Shown here piece by piece: positions 34,705 to 42,906 of a stretch of 64,000 bases of DNA (positions are counted from its first letter, which is position 1; each line of letters starts with the position of its first letter). The translations under genes were made by a program, and so were the position numbers. The stretch covers positions 2,666,001 through 2,730,000 of the forward strand of contig NZ_CP094289.1 of NCBI RefSeq assembly GCF_022759505.1, written 5' to 3'. Below the pieces are notes generated by a model. The model made no database searches, was not told the origin of the DNA, and was given only the letters and a program-made list of their open reading frames with translations. Source of the DNA: Georgenia sp. TF02-10. GTDB lineage: Bacteria; Actinomycetota; Actinomycetes; Actinomycetales; Actinomycetaceae.

Positions 34705-34756
34705 GTGGGATACCGCTTTCCCACTCGACGCTATGACACTCGCCACAGTGAGTCAA
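34705..34756 (-). promoter_or_regulatory. Promoter with LacI-type operator for the NMT1-type ABC operon
   Basis: On the minus strand, TTGACT (34756-34751), a 17-bp spacer and TAGCGT (34733-34728) form the promoter. Immediately downstream, at about +1 to +20, lies GTGGGA-TACCGCTT-TCCCAC (34705-34724), a 20-bp palindrome-like operator containing GGGAAAGCG on the coding strand. The divergent promoter at 34991-35035 has the same -10 box and the same operator placement, so one regulator probably controls both directions. Confidence 0.6.
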
Positions 34757-34990
34757 GAGGCCAGGGCCATCCGGCCGGGAGTCCGGCGTAGGACGCCCGG
34801 CGCGTCGGCGTCAGGTCCGCCGCTCCCCCGGCATGACGCCTCCGCTGCCCTGCTCTCCGCCGGAACCAGCCTTCTCCGTCTACGTCGAGACCCAGCGAGG
34901 CGACGGCGAGCGAGCGAACCGAGCTCGACGGCTGGCCCCCGCGGGCCGCTCCGGCGACCGGCCCTGACCGGCGCCACCCGCCGCGTGGGG

Positions 34991-35035
34991 TTGACGGCAG
35001 GCCTGTCCTCGCCCTAGCGTGGAAAGCGCATTCCC
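34991..35035 (+). promoter_or_regulatory. Promoter with LacI-type operator for the oxidoreductase-DUF993-isomerase operon
   Basis: TTGACG (34991-34996), an 18-bp spacer and TAGCGT (35015-35020) are followed at once by the operator GGAAAGCGCATTCCC (35021-35035; 12 of 14 bases symmetric in the GGAAAGCGCATTCC core). The 388-bp divergent gap contains no ORF with a ribosome-binding site. Layout and boxes mirror the opposite-strand promoter at 34705-34756. Confidence 0.6.
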
Positions 35036-35068
35036 GACCACGCCCGCCTCACTCGACGGAGAGAACCC

Positions 35069-36394
35069 ATGACCGCCACCCTGCGCATCGCCATGAACGG
35101 CGTCACCGGCCGGATGGGCTACCGCCAGCACCTGGTCCGCTCCATCCTGGCCATCCGGGACGCCGGCGGCGTCGAGCTCACGGACGGCAGCCGCGTCCAG
35201 GTCGAGCCGGTCCTGGTCGGCCGCAACGCCGACAAGCTCGCCGAGCTCGCCGCGCGGCACGACGTCGCCGAGTGGAGCACCGACCTCGAGGCCACCCTCG
35301 CCGACCCCACCGTCGACATCTACTTCGACGCCCAGGTCACGTCCCGCCGGGCGGCCGCGCTGACCGCGGCGATGCGCGCCGGCAAGCACGTCTTCACCGA
35401 GAAGCCGACCGCCGAGACCCTGCCCGAGGCGGTCGAGCTCGCCCGCCTCGCCCAGCAGACCGGGGTGACCGCCGGCGTCGTGCACGACAAGCTCTACCTG
35501 CCCGGCCTGGTCAAGCTCCGCCGCCTGGTCGAGGAGGGCTTCTTCGGCCGGATCCTGTCCCTGCGCGGGGAGTTCGGCTACTGGGTCTTCGAGGGCGACA
35601 GCCAGCCGGCCCAGCGCCCGTCGTGGAACTACCGCGCCGAGGACGGCGGCGGGATCACCACCGACATGTTCTGCCACTGGAACTACGTCCTGGAGGGCAT
35701 CCTCGGCACCGTGGAGTCGGTGACCGCCAAGGCCGTCACGCACATCCCCACCCGCTGGGACGAGCGCGGCAACCCCTACACCGCCACCGCCGACGACGCG
35801 GCGTACGGCATCTTCGAGGTCACCACCCCGGGCGGGGACCCGGTGATCGCGCAGATCAACTCCTCCTGGGCGGTGCGCGTCTTCCGCGACGAGCTCGTCG
35901 AGTTCCAGGTCGACGGCACGCACGGCTCCGCCGTCGCCGGGCTGCGCCGGTGCGTGGCCCAGCAGCGCGCGCACACCCCGATGCCGGTGTGGAACCCGGA
36001 CCTGCCGGTCACCGAGCCGTTCCGCGAGCAGTGGCTGGAGGTCCCGGCGAACGCCGACCTGGACAACGGCTTCAAGCTCCAGTGGGAGGAGTTCCTGCGC
36101 GACGTCCTGGCCGGCCGACCGCACCGCTACGGGCTGCTGTCCGCCGCCCGCGGCGTCCAGCTCGCCGAGCTCGGCCTGCGCTCCTCCGCCGAGGGCCGGC
36201 GGGTCGAGGTCCCGCCGGTCACCCTGGACGAGGTCCCGCCGGTCTCGGTGGACGACGGCGCCCGGCCGGCTGCCGACGGCGCGGGGCAGGCTGCCGACGG
36301 CGGTGGCCCGCCCACCGACGGCGACTCGCGCGTCGTGCCCGCCCAGGTGTCGGCCGCGGCCGCGGGCGACGGCGCCACGGGGGTCGCCCGATGA
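35069..36394 (+). CDS. Gfo/Idh/MocA-family sugar oxidoreductase
   Basis: A 441-residue NAD(P)-dependent oxidoreductase. The Rossmann region starts LRIAMNGVTGRMGYRQHLVRSIL, where the usual GxGxxG is NGVTGRMG. The family's EKP motif is present as HVFTEKPTAETLPEAVELA (about residues 113-131). The substrate domain follows (GRILSLRGEFGYWVFEGDSQPAQRPSWNYRAEDGGGITTDMFCHWNYVLEGILG), with His/Asp candidates for catalysis. The last 45 residues are Asp/Gly/Ala-rich filler. ATG 35069 follows GGAGAG. Its stop overlaps the DUF993 start. First step of an uncharacterised sugar-acid or sugar pathway is likely. Confidence 0.88.
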   Translation: MTATLRIAMNGVTGRMGYRQHLVRSILAIRDAGGVELTDGSRVQVEPVLVGRNADKLAELAARHDVAEWSTDLEATLADPTVDIYFDAQVTSRRAAALTAAMRAGKHVFTEKPTAETLPEAVELARLAQQTGVTAGVVHDKLYLPGLVKLRRLVEEGFFGRILSLRGEFGYWVFEGDSQPAQRPSWNYRAEDGGGITTDMFCHWNYVLEGILGTVESVTAKAVTHIPTRWDERGNPYTATADDAAYGIFEVTTPGGDPVIAQINSSWAVRVFRDELVEFQVDGTHGSAVAGLRRCVAQQRAHTPMPVWNPDLPVTEPFREQWLEVPANADLDNGFKLQWEEFLRDVLAGRPHRYGLLSAARGVQLAELGLRSSAEGRRVEVPPVTLDEVPPVSVDDGARPAADGAGQAADGGGPPTDGDSRVVPAQVSAAAAGDGATGVAR

Positions 36395-37674
36395 GCACCC
36401 AGCCGCTGACCGCCCCGAGCGTCCTCCTCCCCGGGCCCGACGGCGCCCGGGCGCCCTACCGCCTCGGCGAGCCCGGGCCGTGGACCCGGCCGGCCCGGCC
36501 GCTGACCGCGCGGGTGGCCTACGCCGCTGCCCACGTGGTGCCGGCGGTCGGCGCCGACAACACCCCCGGCCGGCCCGCCGAGCTGGACTGGGACGCCACC
36601 CTCGCCTTCCGCCACCACCTGTGGTCCTACGGCCTCGGCGTGGCCGAGGCCATGGACACCGCCCAGCGCGGCATGGGCCTGGACTGGCCCGCCGCTGCCG
36701 AGCTCATCCGTCGCTCGGCCGCCGAGGCCCGGTCCGTCGGCGCCGCCATCGCCTGCGGGGCCGGCACCGACCAGCTCGACCTGGCCGACCTCGGCGCCGC
36801 CGCCGCCGGTGCCCCGGCCCGCGCCGTCGAGAACGGGCCGGGCACGGACATGCGCTCGCGCCGGACCACGACGCCCGCCGCCCTGGCCCGGGTCACCGAC
36901 GCCTACCGCGAGCAGCTGGCCACCGTCACCGGTGCCGGGGCCAAGCCGATCCTGATGGCCTCCCGGGCCCTGGCCGCCGTCGCCCGCGACGCGGAGGACT
37001 ACCTGACCGTCTACTCGGCGCTGCTGGCCGAGTCCACCGAGCCGGTGATCCTGCACTGGCTGGGCGAGGCCTTCGACCCGGCCCTGGCCGGGTACTGGGG
37101 CGCGCGCGACCCGTACGCCGCGGGCGAGACCGTGCTCGGGCTCATCGCCGCCCACCCCGGCAGGGTCGACGGGATCAAGGTCTCCCTCCTCGACGCCGAG
37201 CTGGAGGTGTGGCTGCGCGAGCGGCTGCCCGCCGGGGTGCGGATGTACACCGGGGACGACTACAACTACCCGGACCTCGTCGTCGGCGACGACCGCGGCC
37301 ACTCCGACGCCCTGCTCGGGGTGTTCGCCGCCATCGCCCCGGCCGCCGCCACCGCGCTGCAGGAGCTCGAGCCCGGCGGCGACCGGGCCCGCGCCCACGA
37401 GATCCTCGCCGCCACCCAGGACCTGGGCCGGCACATCTTCGCCGCGCCCACCTACTACTACAAGGCCGGCGTCGCGTTCCTGGCCTGGCTGAACGGGCAC
37501 CAGCCCGGCTTCCAGATGGTCGGCGGCCTGCACGCCGGCCGGTCGGTGCCGCACCTCGTCGAGCTCTTCCGGCTCGCCGACCGTGCCGGGCTCCTGCTCG
37601 CCCCCGACCTCGCCGCGCGACGGATGTCCCGGTTCCTCGCCGTTGCCGGCGTGGCCGAGGAGGGTTGGCGATGA
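36391..37674 (+). CDS. DUF993 family protein (dihydrodipicolinate synthase-like)
   Basis: A 427-residue protein of the DUF993 family, related to the DapA/aldolase TIM barrel. Recognisable blocks are DWDATLAFRHHLWSYGLGVAEAMDTAQRGMGLDW, the internal strand series ACGAGTDQ, EPVILHWLGEAFDPALAGYWG and DGIKVSLLDAELEVWLRERLP, where GIKVSLLD carries the lysine expected of a Schiff-base aldolase (K350-368 region not exactly placed). YYYKAGVAFLAWLNGHQPGFQMVGGLHAGRS lies near the end. ATGA overlaps on both sides couple it to the oxidoreductase and isomerase genes. Aldol cleavage of a keto-sugar is the best guess. No family member has an agreed reaction that I know of. Confidence 0.82.
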   Translation: MSTQPLTAPSVLLPGPDGARAPYRLGEPGPWTRPARPLTARVAYAAAHVVPAVGADNTPGRPAELDWDATLAFRHHLWSYGLGVAEAMDTAQRGMGLDWPAAAELIRRSAAEARSVGAAIACGAGTDQLDLADLGAAAAGAPARAVENGPGTDMRSRRTTTPAALARVTDAYREQLATVTGAGAKPILMASRALAAVARDAEDYLTVYSALLAESTEPVILHWLGEAFDPALAGYWGARDPYAAGETVLGLIAAHPGRVDGIKVSLLDAELEVWLRERLPAGVRMYTGDDYNYPDLVVGDDRGHSDALLGVFAAIAPAAATALQELEPGGDRARAHEILAATQDLGRHIFAAPTYYYKAGVAFLAWLNGHQPGFQMVGGLHAGRSVPHLVELFRLADRAGLLLAPDLAARRMSRFLAVAGVAEEGWR

Positions 37675-38690
37675 GCAGCCGCCGAACCGGCGCCCCCGCG
37701 GGACCGGGCGCCGGCGCCGCGGGCCCAGGTACCAGCACCGCCACAGGCCCGGCTACCACCACCAGCGCCCCTGCGGGGCCGGTCATCACCACCACGGGCC
37801 CGGCCAGCGCCACTGGCACACCCGACCTGTCCCGCCTCTCCCTCAACACCGCCACCACCAAGGCCTGGACCCTCGAGCAGGCGGTCGAGGGCGCGGCCCG
37901 CGCCGGGCTGCCCGCGCTCGGGCTCTGGCGCGACCGCGTGGCCGAGGCCGGCCTCGAGCGGGCCGCGCGCCTGGTGTCCGAGGCCGGGCTGCGGGTGTCC
38001 TCGCTGTGCCGCGGCGGGTTCCTGACCGCTGCCGACGACGCCGGGCGCCGGGCCGCCGTCGCCGACAACCGCGCCGCGATCGTCGAGGCCGCCACGCTGG
38101 GCACCAGCGAGCTGGTCATGGTGGTCGGCGGGCTGCCCGCCGCGCCGGGGCCGGGGCTGCCAGCCGACCCGGGCGGCGACAAGGACATCCGGGGCGCGCG
38201 CGCCCGGGTCGCGGACCGGATCGGCGAGCTCGTGCCGTTCGCCGCCGAGCACGGCGTCCGGCTCGTGCTCGAGCCGCTGCACCCGATCTTCGCCGCCGAC
38301 CGCGCGGTGCTGTCCACCCTGGGCCAGTGCCTGGACCTCGCCGAGCCGTTCCCGGCCGAGGCCGTGGGCGTCGTCGTGGACACCTACCACGTGTGGTGGG
38401 ACCCGGACCTGGCCGCGCAGGTGGCGCGGGCCGGCGCGACGGGACGCCTGGCCGCGTACCAGGTGTGCGACTGGATCCTCCCCCTCGCGGCGGACCCCCT
38501 GCTCTCCCGCGGGTACATGGGCGACGGCTACGTGGACTTCCCCACCATCACCCGCTGGGTCGCCGACACCGGCTACCGCGGCGACGTCGAGGTCGAGATC
38601 TTCAACCAGGACGTCTGGGACACCCCCGGCGCTGACGTCCTCGCCACCGTCGCCGAGCGGTACGCCGCGCTGGTCCAGCCGTACCTGTAG
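37671..38690 (+). CDS. Sugar phosphate isomerase/epimerase-like TIM barrel
   Basis: A 339-residue xylose-isomerase-like TIM-barrel protein. After a 50-residue Thr/Ala/Gly tail of low complexity, the barrel runs RLSLNTATTKAWTLEQAVEGAARAGLPALGLWRDRV, LRVSSLCRGGFLTAAD, HGVRLVLEPLHPIFAADRAVLSTLGQCLDLAEPF, VGVVVDTYHVWWDPDL and GDVEVEIFNQDVWDTP. Metal-ligand residues are likely E in VLEPLHP, D/H in VDTYHVWW and E in VEIFNQ. ATG 37671 overlaps the DUF993 stop. The third enzyme of the operon, it probably interconverts a keto and aldo or epimeric sugar. Confidence 0.88.
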   Translation: MSSRRTGAPAGPGAGAAGPGTSTATGPATTTSAPAGPVITTTGPASATGTPDLSRLSLNTATTKAWTLEQAVEGAARAGLPALGLWRDRVAEAGLERAARLVSEAGLRVSSLCRGGFLTAADDAGRRAAVADNRAAIVEAATLGTSELVMVVGGLPAAPGPGLPADPGGDKDIRGARARVADRIGELVPFAAEHGVRLVLEPLHPIFAADRAVLSTLGQCLDLAEPFPAEAVGVVVDTYHVWWDPDLAAQVARAGATGRLAAYQVCDWILPLAADPLLSRGYMGDGYVDFPTITRWVADTGYRGDVEVEIFNQDVWDTPGADVLATVAERYAALVQPYL

Positions 38691-38921
38691 CCGGCGGGCA
38701 GCACGACGCCGCGGACATGCTCCCGACGGCGCTCGGGACCGCCGGACGTAGACCTCACCGCACCCGCCGGCCACTGCGGTCACCGGCGCCTACTGGGCAC
38801 CGGCCTCCCCCGCGCCCACTGGGAACAGCGCGCGCCCCGCGCTCTCGGTCCAGCGCTCGCCCGGCCCGCTCGGTACAGCGCGCACCGGGCCGAGCGGCGA
38901 CGCCACCGCAGCTGCGGCACA

Positions 38922-38987
38922 CATCCTGTGTAGTCGTTGAAGCGCTTTCCCGTCGACGGGAAAGCGCTTCAACGACTACACAGGATG
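38922..38987. promoter_or_regulatory. Perfect 66-bp palindrome with two LacI-type operators
   Basis: Arms of 33 bp (38922-38954 and 38955-38987) are exact inverted copies with no spacer, from CATCCTGTG to CACAGGATG. Each arm contains GAAGCGCTTTCCC. The two AAGCGCTT cores (38940-38947 and 38962-38969) are 22 bp apart centre to centre, about two helical turns. It lies in the 661-bp gap between the isomerase and LacI genes, about 365 bp before the LacI start. Likely a high-affinity double operator. The rest of the gap has only repeats and the operator at 39278. Confidence 0.75.
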
Positions 38988-39124
38988 ACGCAGGCCTCCG
39001 GGCACGGCGCCCTCGCGCCGAGGATGCCGGCACCGCCCGCGCTCGGTGTCCGTCCGGCCGTCGGAGGACCGGGCACATCCGCAGCTGGGCCATCGAGCCA
39101 CACCGGGCCACGGGCATGGGCACC

Positions 39125-39166
39125 GGCATCGGCATCGGCATCGGCATCGGCATCGGCATCGGCATC
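39125..39166. repeat. Hexanucleotide repeat GGCATC x7
   Basis: Seven exact GGCATC units in an intergenic region, a microsatellite prone to slippage. It lies between the 66-bp palindrome and the LacI gene. It could alter spacing between the two elements if copy number varies. Confidence 0.9.
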
Positions 39167-39277
39167 GAGGCCATCCGACCGTCGAGTCACCAGGCCCTCT
39201 TGTCCGGTGGGCCCAGGCGCTCGGCATGTCGCTGCTCGATGTGATGCAGGTCACTTGAGCCAACCCGACCCACCTTT

Positions 39278-39296
39278 GCGTCAACGCGGTTGACGC
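39278..39296. promoter_or_regulatory. Palindromic operator upstream of LacI gene
   Basis: GCGTCAAC-GCG-GTTGACGC: perfect 8-bp arms around a 3-base centre, 55 bp before the ATG at 39352. A second TTTGACGCC half-site lies at 39318. Arms GTCCAC/GTGGAC at 39304 and 39331 frame the likely promoter. Autoregulation by the LacI product is probable but unproven. The core differs from the AAGCGCTT type. Confidence 0.55.
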
Positions 39297-39351
39297 TCCT
39301 ACCGTCCACATCAATCGTTTGACGCCAAGGGTGGACGCTGAGGAGCCGTCG

Positions 39352-40380
39352 ATGCTGACGATGAAGGACATCGCCGAGGAGCTGGGAGTCTCCGTCTCCA
39401 CGGTCTCGCTCGTCCTCAACGACCGGGACCGCGGGCGGGTCCGCCAGGACATCGCCGACCGGGTGCGGGCCCGGGCGGAGGAGCTCGGCTACGTCCCCAA
39501 CCTCCTCGCCCGGGGGCTCAAGACCCGCCGCTCCCGCACCATCGGCCTGGTCGCCGACAAGGTCGCGACCGTGCCCTTCGCCGGCCAGATGCTGGCCGGC
39601 GCCCAGAGCGCCGCCTGGGAGGAGGGGTACCTCCTCATGGTCATCGACACCGGCGGCAACCGCGAGCTCGACGGGCCCGCCACCCGCGCGCTCCTCCAGC
39701 GCGACGTCGAGGCGCTCGTCATCGCGGCCGACTACCACCGCGAGGTCAGCGTCCCGCCCCACCCGCGCAGCGTGCCGGCGGTCGTCCTGGACGGCCGGCC
39801 TGCCGACGGCGACCCGGCCGACGCCGTCGTCCCGGACGACGAGGGCGGGGCCCGCGCGGCGACCGAGCACCTGATCGCCGCCGGCCACCGCCGCATCGGG
39901 CTGGTCAACATCGCCGGCGGCACGTTCGTCGCCTCGGAGCTGCGCCGGCGCGGCTACCAGGACGCCCACACCCGGGCCGGCCTGCCGCTGGACCCGTCGC
40001 TGGAGTGGAGCGTGCCCGACCCCTCCACACCCACGTCCTTCGGGCTCGCCCGCACCGTCCTGCAGGGCCCGGACCGCCCCACCGCCGTCTTCTGCTTCTC
40101 GGACCAGATCGCCCTGGCGTTCGCGCAGGTCGCCGCCACCCTCGGCATCCGGGTCCCGGAAGACCTGTCCCTCGTCGGGTTCGACAACCAGCACTTCGTC
40201 GCCGACGCCATGCTCCCCGGGCTGACCACCGTCCAGCTGCCGCACTTCGCGATGGGCGAGTGGGCCGCGCGCCGGGCGATCGCCCGCCTCCACGGCGCGG
40301 CGGACGAGTCGGGCGTCCTGGAGCGGATCCCGTGCGCCGTGGTGGAGCGCGCGTCGGTCAGCCCGCCTCCCAGTCCGTAG
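39352..40380 (+). CDS. LacI-family transcriptional regulator
   Basis: A 342-residue LacI/GalR protein. The HTH begins at the second codon (LTMKDIAEELGVSVSTVSLVLNDRDRGRVRQDIADRVRARAEELGYVPNLLARGLKTRRSRTIGLVADKV). The sensor domain includes ATEHLIAAGHRRIGLVNIAGGTFVASELRRRGYQDA and VPEDLSLVGFDNQHFVADAMLPGLTTVQLPHFAMGEWAARRAI. ATG 39352 follows GAGGAG. It precedes, on the same strand, the ABC transporter/GH172 genes and is their most likely regulator. It might also act at the 66-bp palindrome. Confidence 0.92.
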   Translation: MLTMKDIAEELGVSVSTVSLVLNDRDRGRVRQDIADRVRARAEELGYVPNLLARGLKTRRSRTIGLVADKVATVPFAGQMLAGAQSAAWEEGYLLMVIDTGGNRELDGPATRALLQRDVEALVIAADYHREVSVPPHPRSVPAVVLDGRPADGDPADAVVPDDEGGARAATEHLIAAGHRRIGLVNIAGGTFVASELRRRGYQDAHTRAGLPLDPSLEWSVPDPSTPTSFGLARTVLQGPDRPTAVFCFSDQIALAFAQVAATLGIRVPEDLSLVGFDNQHFVADAMLPGLTTVQLPHFAMGEWAARRAIARLHGAADESGVLERIPCAVVERASVSPPPSP

Positions 40381-40573
40381 TTCCTCGCGCCCGTCAGTAG
40401 TCCCCGGCCGCGAGCCCGTCGTCTCCCCCGACCACGTGCCCGTCCACCAGCCACCAGCCGTCGTCCCCGCCGACCGCACGCCCGTCCCCGGGCCCCAAGC
40501 CCGTCGGTCCCCGAAGCACCCGCCCGCTCGTCACCCAGCCACGAGCCGTCCGTCCCTCACAAGGAGGTTGCGC

Positions 40574-41887
40574 ATGTCAGCACGCCGCCCGCTGGTGGCC
40601 CTGTCCGCGGCAGCGGTGGTGAGCTCCCTGGGCCTCACCGCCTGCGCCGGCTCGTCGGCCGGCGACAACACCGGCGACACCTTCACCGTCCTGCAGTACG
40701 AGAACCCCGAGTCGGCCCAGGCCCAGGGCTGGCAGCGCGCGGTGGAGATCTTCGAGGAGGAGCACCCAGGCGTCACCGTCGACTTCCAGACGACCAGCTT
40801 CGACGCCCTGCGCCAGAACGCGAAGATCCTGCTCGCCGGCGACGAGGTCCCCGACGTCATCGAGTTCAACAAGGGCAACGCCGACGGCGGCCAGCTCGCC
40901 GCCCAGGGCCTGCTCGAGCCGCTCACCGCGGAGGTCGAGGAGCGGGGCTGGGACGAGAAGGTCAGCGGCACGATGTCCTCCTTCGCCCGGTACGACGAGC
41001 TCGGCAACGCGGGCAGCGGGGAGTGGTACGGCGTCCCGAACATCGGCGAGTACGTGATGCTCTACTACAACAAGGAGATCTTCGACCAGGTCGGTATCAC
41101 CGAGCTCCCGACGACGCTCGAGGAGTTCGAGGACGTCATGGACCGCCTCCTCGCGGCCGGCCACACCCCGATCTCGAGCTCGGCGTCCTCCAGCCAGGGC
41201 TTCAACCAGATGTGGATCTGGTACTCCCTGGTGTCCGCCATCGCCGAGCGCGAGCAGATCGACGACTTCATGTTCCTGCGCGGGGACCCGGACCTCACCA
41301 AGGACCCGTGGCGCTCGGCGACCGAGCGGTTCCAGGAGTGGATCGAGAAGGGGTACGTCGGTGAGGACCTGGCCGGCCTGACCTTCGAGCAGGCCACGGT
41401 GAACTTCCTGCAGGGCGACGCCGCGATGGTGATGTGGAACAACGGCGAGTTCCGGCGGATCACCAACGACGCCCAGTTCGACTGGGGCTACTTCACGATG
41501 CCCGGCGCGGACCTGACCCTCGGCTCCTCCGGGCACCTGTGGGGCGTGCCGACCAAGGCCGACAACAAGGAGCTCGCGTACGACTGGATCGAGACCACGC
41601 TCAGCCCCGAGGTGCAGAACCTGATCGGCAGCCAGGGCGGGCTCCCGCTCGCCGGCGACACCGCAACGATCGAGGACGAGCAGATCCGGGCGTTCACCGA
41701 GCGGTTCGACGAGCTCGTCGCGGCCGACGCGATGGCGTTCTACCCGGACTACCCGGTACCCGGCTTCCTGGACTTCATCCAGAGCCACATGCAGGCCCTG
41801 TCGAACGGCAACGAGGACGCCGAGGACTTCCTGACCGCCATGCAGGACTTCTACGACGAGGGCAAGTCCTTCCAGGTCGAGCAGTGA
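40574..41887 (+). CDS. Sugar ABC transporter substrate-binding lipoprotein (CUT1)
   Basis: A 437-residue lipoprotein. The signal is MSARRPLVALSAAAVVSSLGLTACAGS (lipobox LTAC). The mature region starts FTVLQYENPESAQAQGWQRAVEIFEEEHPGVTVDFQTTSFDALRQNAKILLAGDEVPDVIEFNKGN. VPNIGEYVMLYYNKEIFDQVGITELPTTLEEFEDVMDRLLAAGHTPIS is diagnostic for family-1 binding proteins. ATG 40574 has AAGGAGG eight bases upstream. It heads a transporter operon with two permeases and a DUF2961 enzyme. The ligand may be a fructan or arabinan fragment, inferred from that enzyme. Confidence 0.93.
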   Translation: MSARRPLVALSAAAVVSSLGLTACAGSSAGDNTGDTFTVLQYENPESAQAQGWQRAVEIFEEEHPGVTVDFQTTSFDALRQNAKILLAGDEVPDVIEFNKGNADGGQLAAQGLLEPLTAEVEERGWDEKVSGTMSSFARYDELGNAGSGEWYGVPNIGEYVMLYYNKEIFDQVGITELPTTLEEFEDVMDRLLAAGHTPISSSASSSQGFNQMWIWYSLVSAIAEREQIDDFMFLRGDPDLTKDPWRSATERFQEWIEKGYVGEDLAGLTFEQATVNFLQGDAAMVMWNNGEFRRITNDAQFDWGYFTMPGADLTLGSSGHLWGVPTKADNKELAYDWIETTLSPEVQNLIGSQGGLPLAGDTATIEDEQIRAFTERFDELVAADAMAFYPDYPVPGFLDFIQSHMQALSNGNEDAEDFLTAMQDFYDEGKSFQVEQ

Positions 41888-41937
41888 GGAGCGCGCCCGC
41901 CCCAGCCCCGGGGCGGGCGGCCTCACGGAGGAATGAG

Positions 41938-42906
41938 ATGACAGCAACCATGACGCCGGCGACGGACGCCGCGACGCACCGCCGCCGCGACCCCGGCCGC
42001 CCCGCACGCAACGCCGCCCGGCGCGGCTACTGGTGGTACCTGGCCCCGATCGCCGTCGGCTTCTTGGCCGTCGTGGCGGTGCCGTTCGTCGCCAACGTGG
42101 TGATCAGCCTGACCTCCTGGCGCGGCGGCCTGTCCGAGATGCGCTGGAACGGCCTGGGCAACTACGCCCGGCTGCTCGGCGACGGCACGTTCTGGACCTC
42201 GCTCGGCAACTCGGTCTACATGATCGTCGCGATCGTCGTCGTCCCGACGCTGCTGGGCATCCTCATCGCGGCCGTGCTGTTCGACTACCTCGGCAAGCGG
42301 TTCGGCCCGCGCACCGCCGCGGTGCTCCGCGCGACGTTCTACCTGCCGCAGGTCGTGCCGATCGCCGTCGCCGGGTTCATCTGGGCGTGGGTGCTGGACT
42401 CCCAGGACGGGCTGCTCACCCGCATCCTCGGCGGGCTCGGGATGTCCGCCACGCCGGACTGGCTGGGCGACCCGGACGTCGCCCTGTACTCGGTGATGCT
42501 CATGCTCGTCTGGCTGCAGATCGGCTACCCCGTGGTCATCTTCATGGCCGCGCTGCAGCGGATCGACCCCGAGCTGTACGAGGCCGCCGAGCTCGACGGC
42601 GCGGGCTGGTTCCGCCGCTTCCGGGCGATCACGGTCCCGCAGATCCGCCCGGAGGTGTTCGTCGTCGCCCTCACCGCCACCGTCTCGGCGCTGAAGGTCT
42701 TCGCGCCGATCCTCATCCTCACCGGCGGCGGGCCGGAGGGGTCGACGGTCGTGCCGTCCTACTACGCCTACCGCAACTTCTTCGAGCTGTCCCGGGTGGG
42801 CTACGGCTCCGCGATCGCGACCGTGATGTCGCTGGTGATCTTCGCGGCGGCCACCGTCCTGCTCGTCTGGCAGCGCCGCGCCGACCGTCCGGAGGGCAAC
42901 CGATGA
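41938..42906 (+). CDS. Sugar ABC transporter permease (MalF-type)
   Basis: A 322-residue permease. YWWYLAPIAVGFLAVVAVPFVANVVISLTSW is helix 1. The EAA loop is DPELYEAAELDGAGWFRRFRAITVPQIRPEV, and the MalF-like signature is LILTGGGPEGSTVVPSYYAYRNFFELSRVGYGSAIA. ATG 41938 follows CGGAGGAATGAG, 50 bp after the binding-protein gene. It overlaps the next permease (ATGA). It forms the membrane channel with the 42903-43823 product. No ATPase in the cluster. Confidence 0.92.
   Translation: MTATMTPATDAATHRRRDPGRPARNAARRGYWWYLAPIAVGFLAVVAVPFVANVVISLTSWRGGLSEMRWNGLGNYARLLGDGTFWTSLGNSVYMIVAIVVVPTLLGILIAAVLFDYLGKRFGPRTAAVLRATFYLPQVVPIAVAGFIWAWVLDSQDGLLTRILGGLGMSATPDWLGDPDVALYSVMLMLVWLQIGYPVVIFMAALQRIDPELYEAAELDGAGWFRRFRAITVPQIRPEVFVVALTATVSALKVFAPILILTGGGPEGSTVVPSYYAYRNFFELSRVGYGSAIATVMSLVIFAAATVLLVWQRRADRPEGNR

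Noticed and set aside
34681-34746. N-terminal extension of the NMT1-type permease to ATG 34746
   Set aside because: It would put the start codon upstream of the operator and inside the promoter; GTG 34680 has a good ribosome-binding site.
39125-39166. GGCATC run considered as coding (DADADA or GIGIGI peptide)
   Set aside because: No start signal or downstream conserved sequence; the surrounding 661 bp is non-coding by codon bias.
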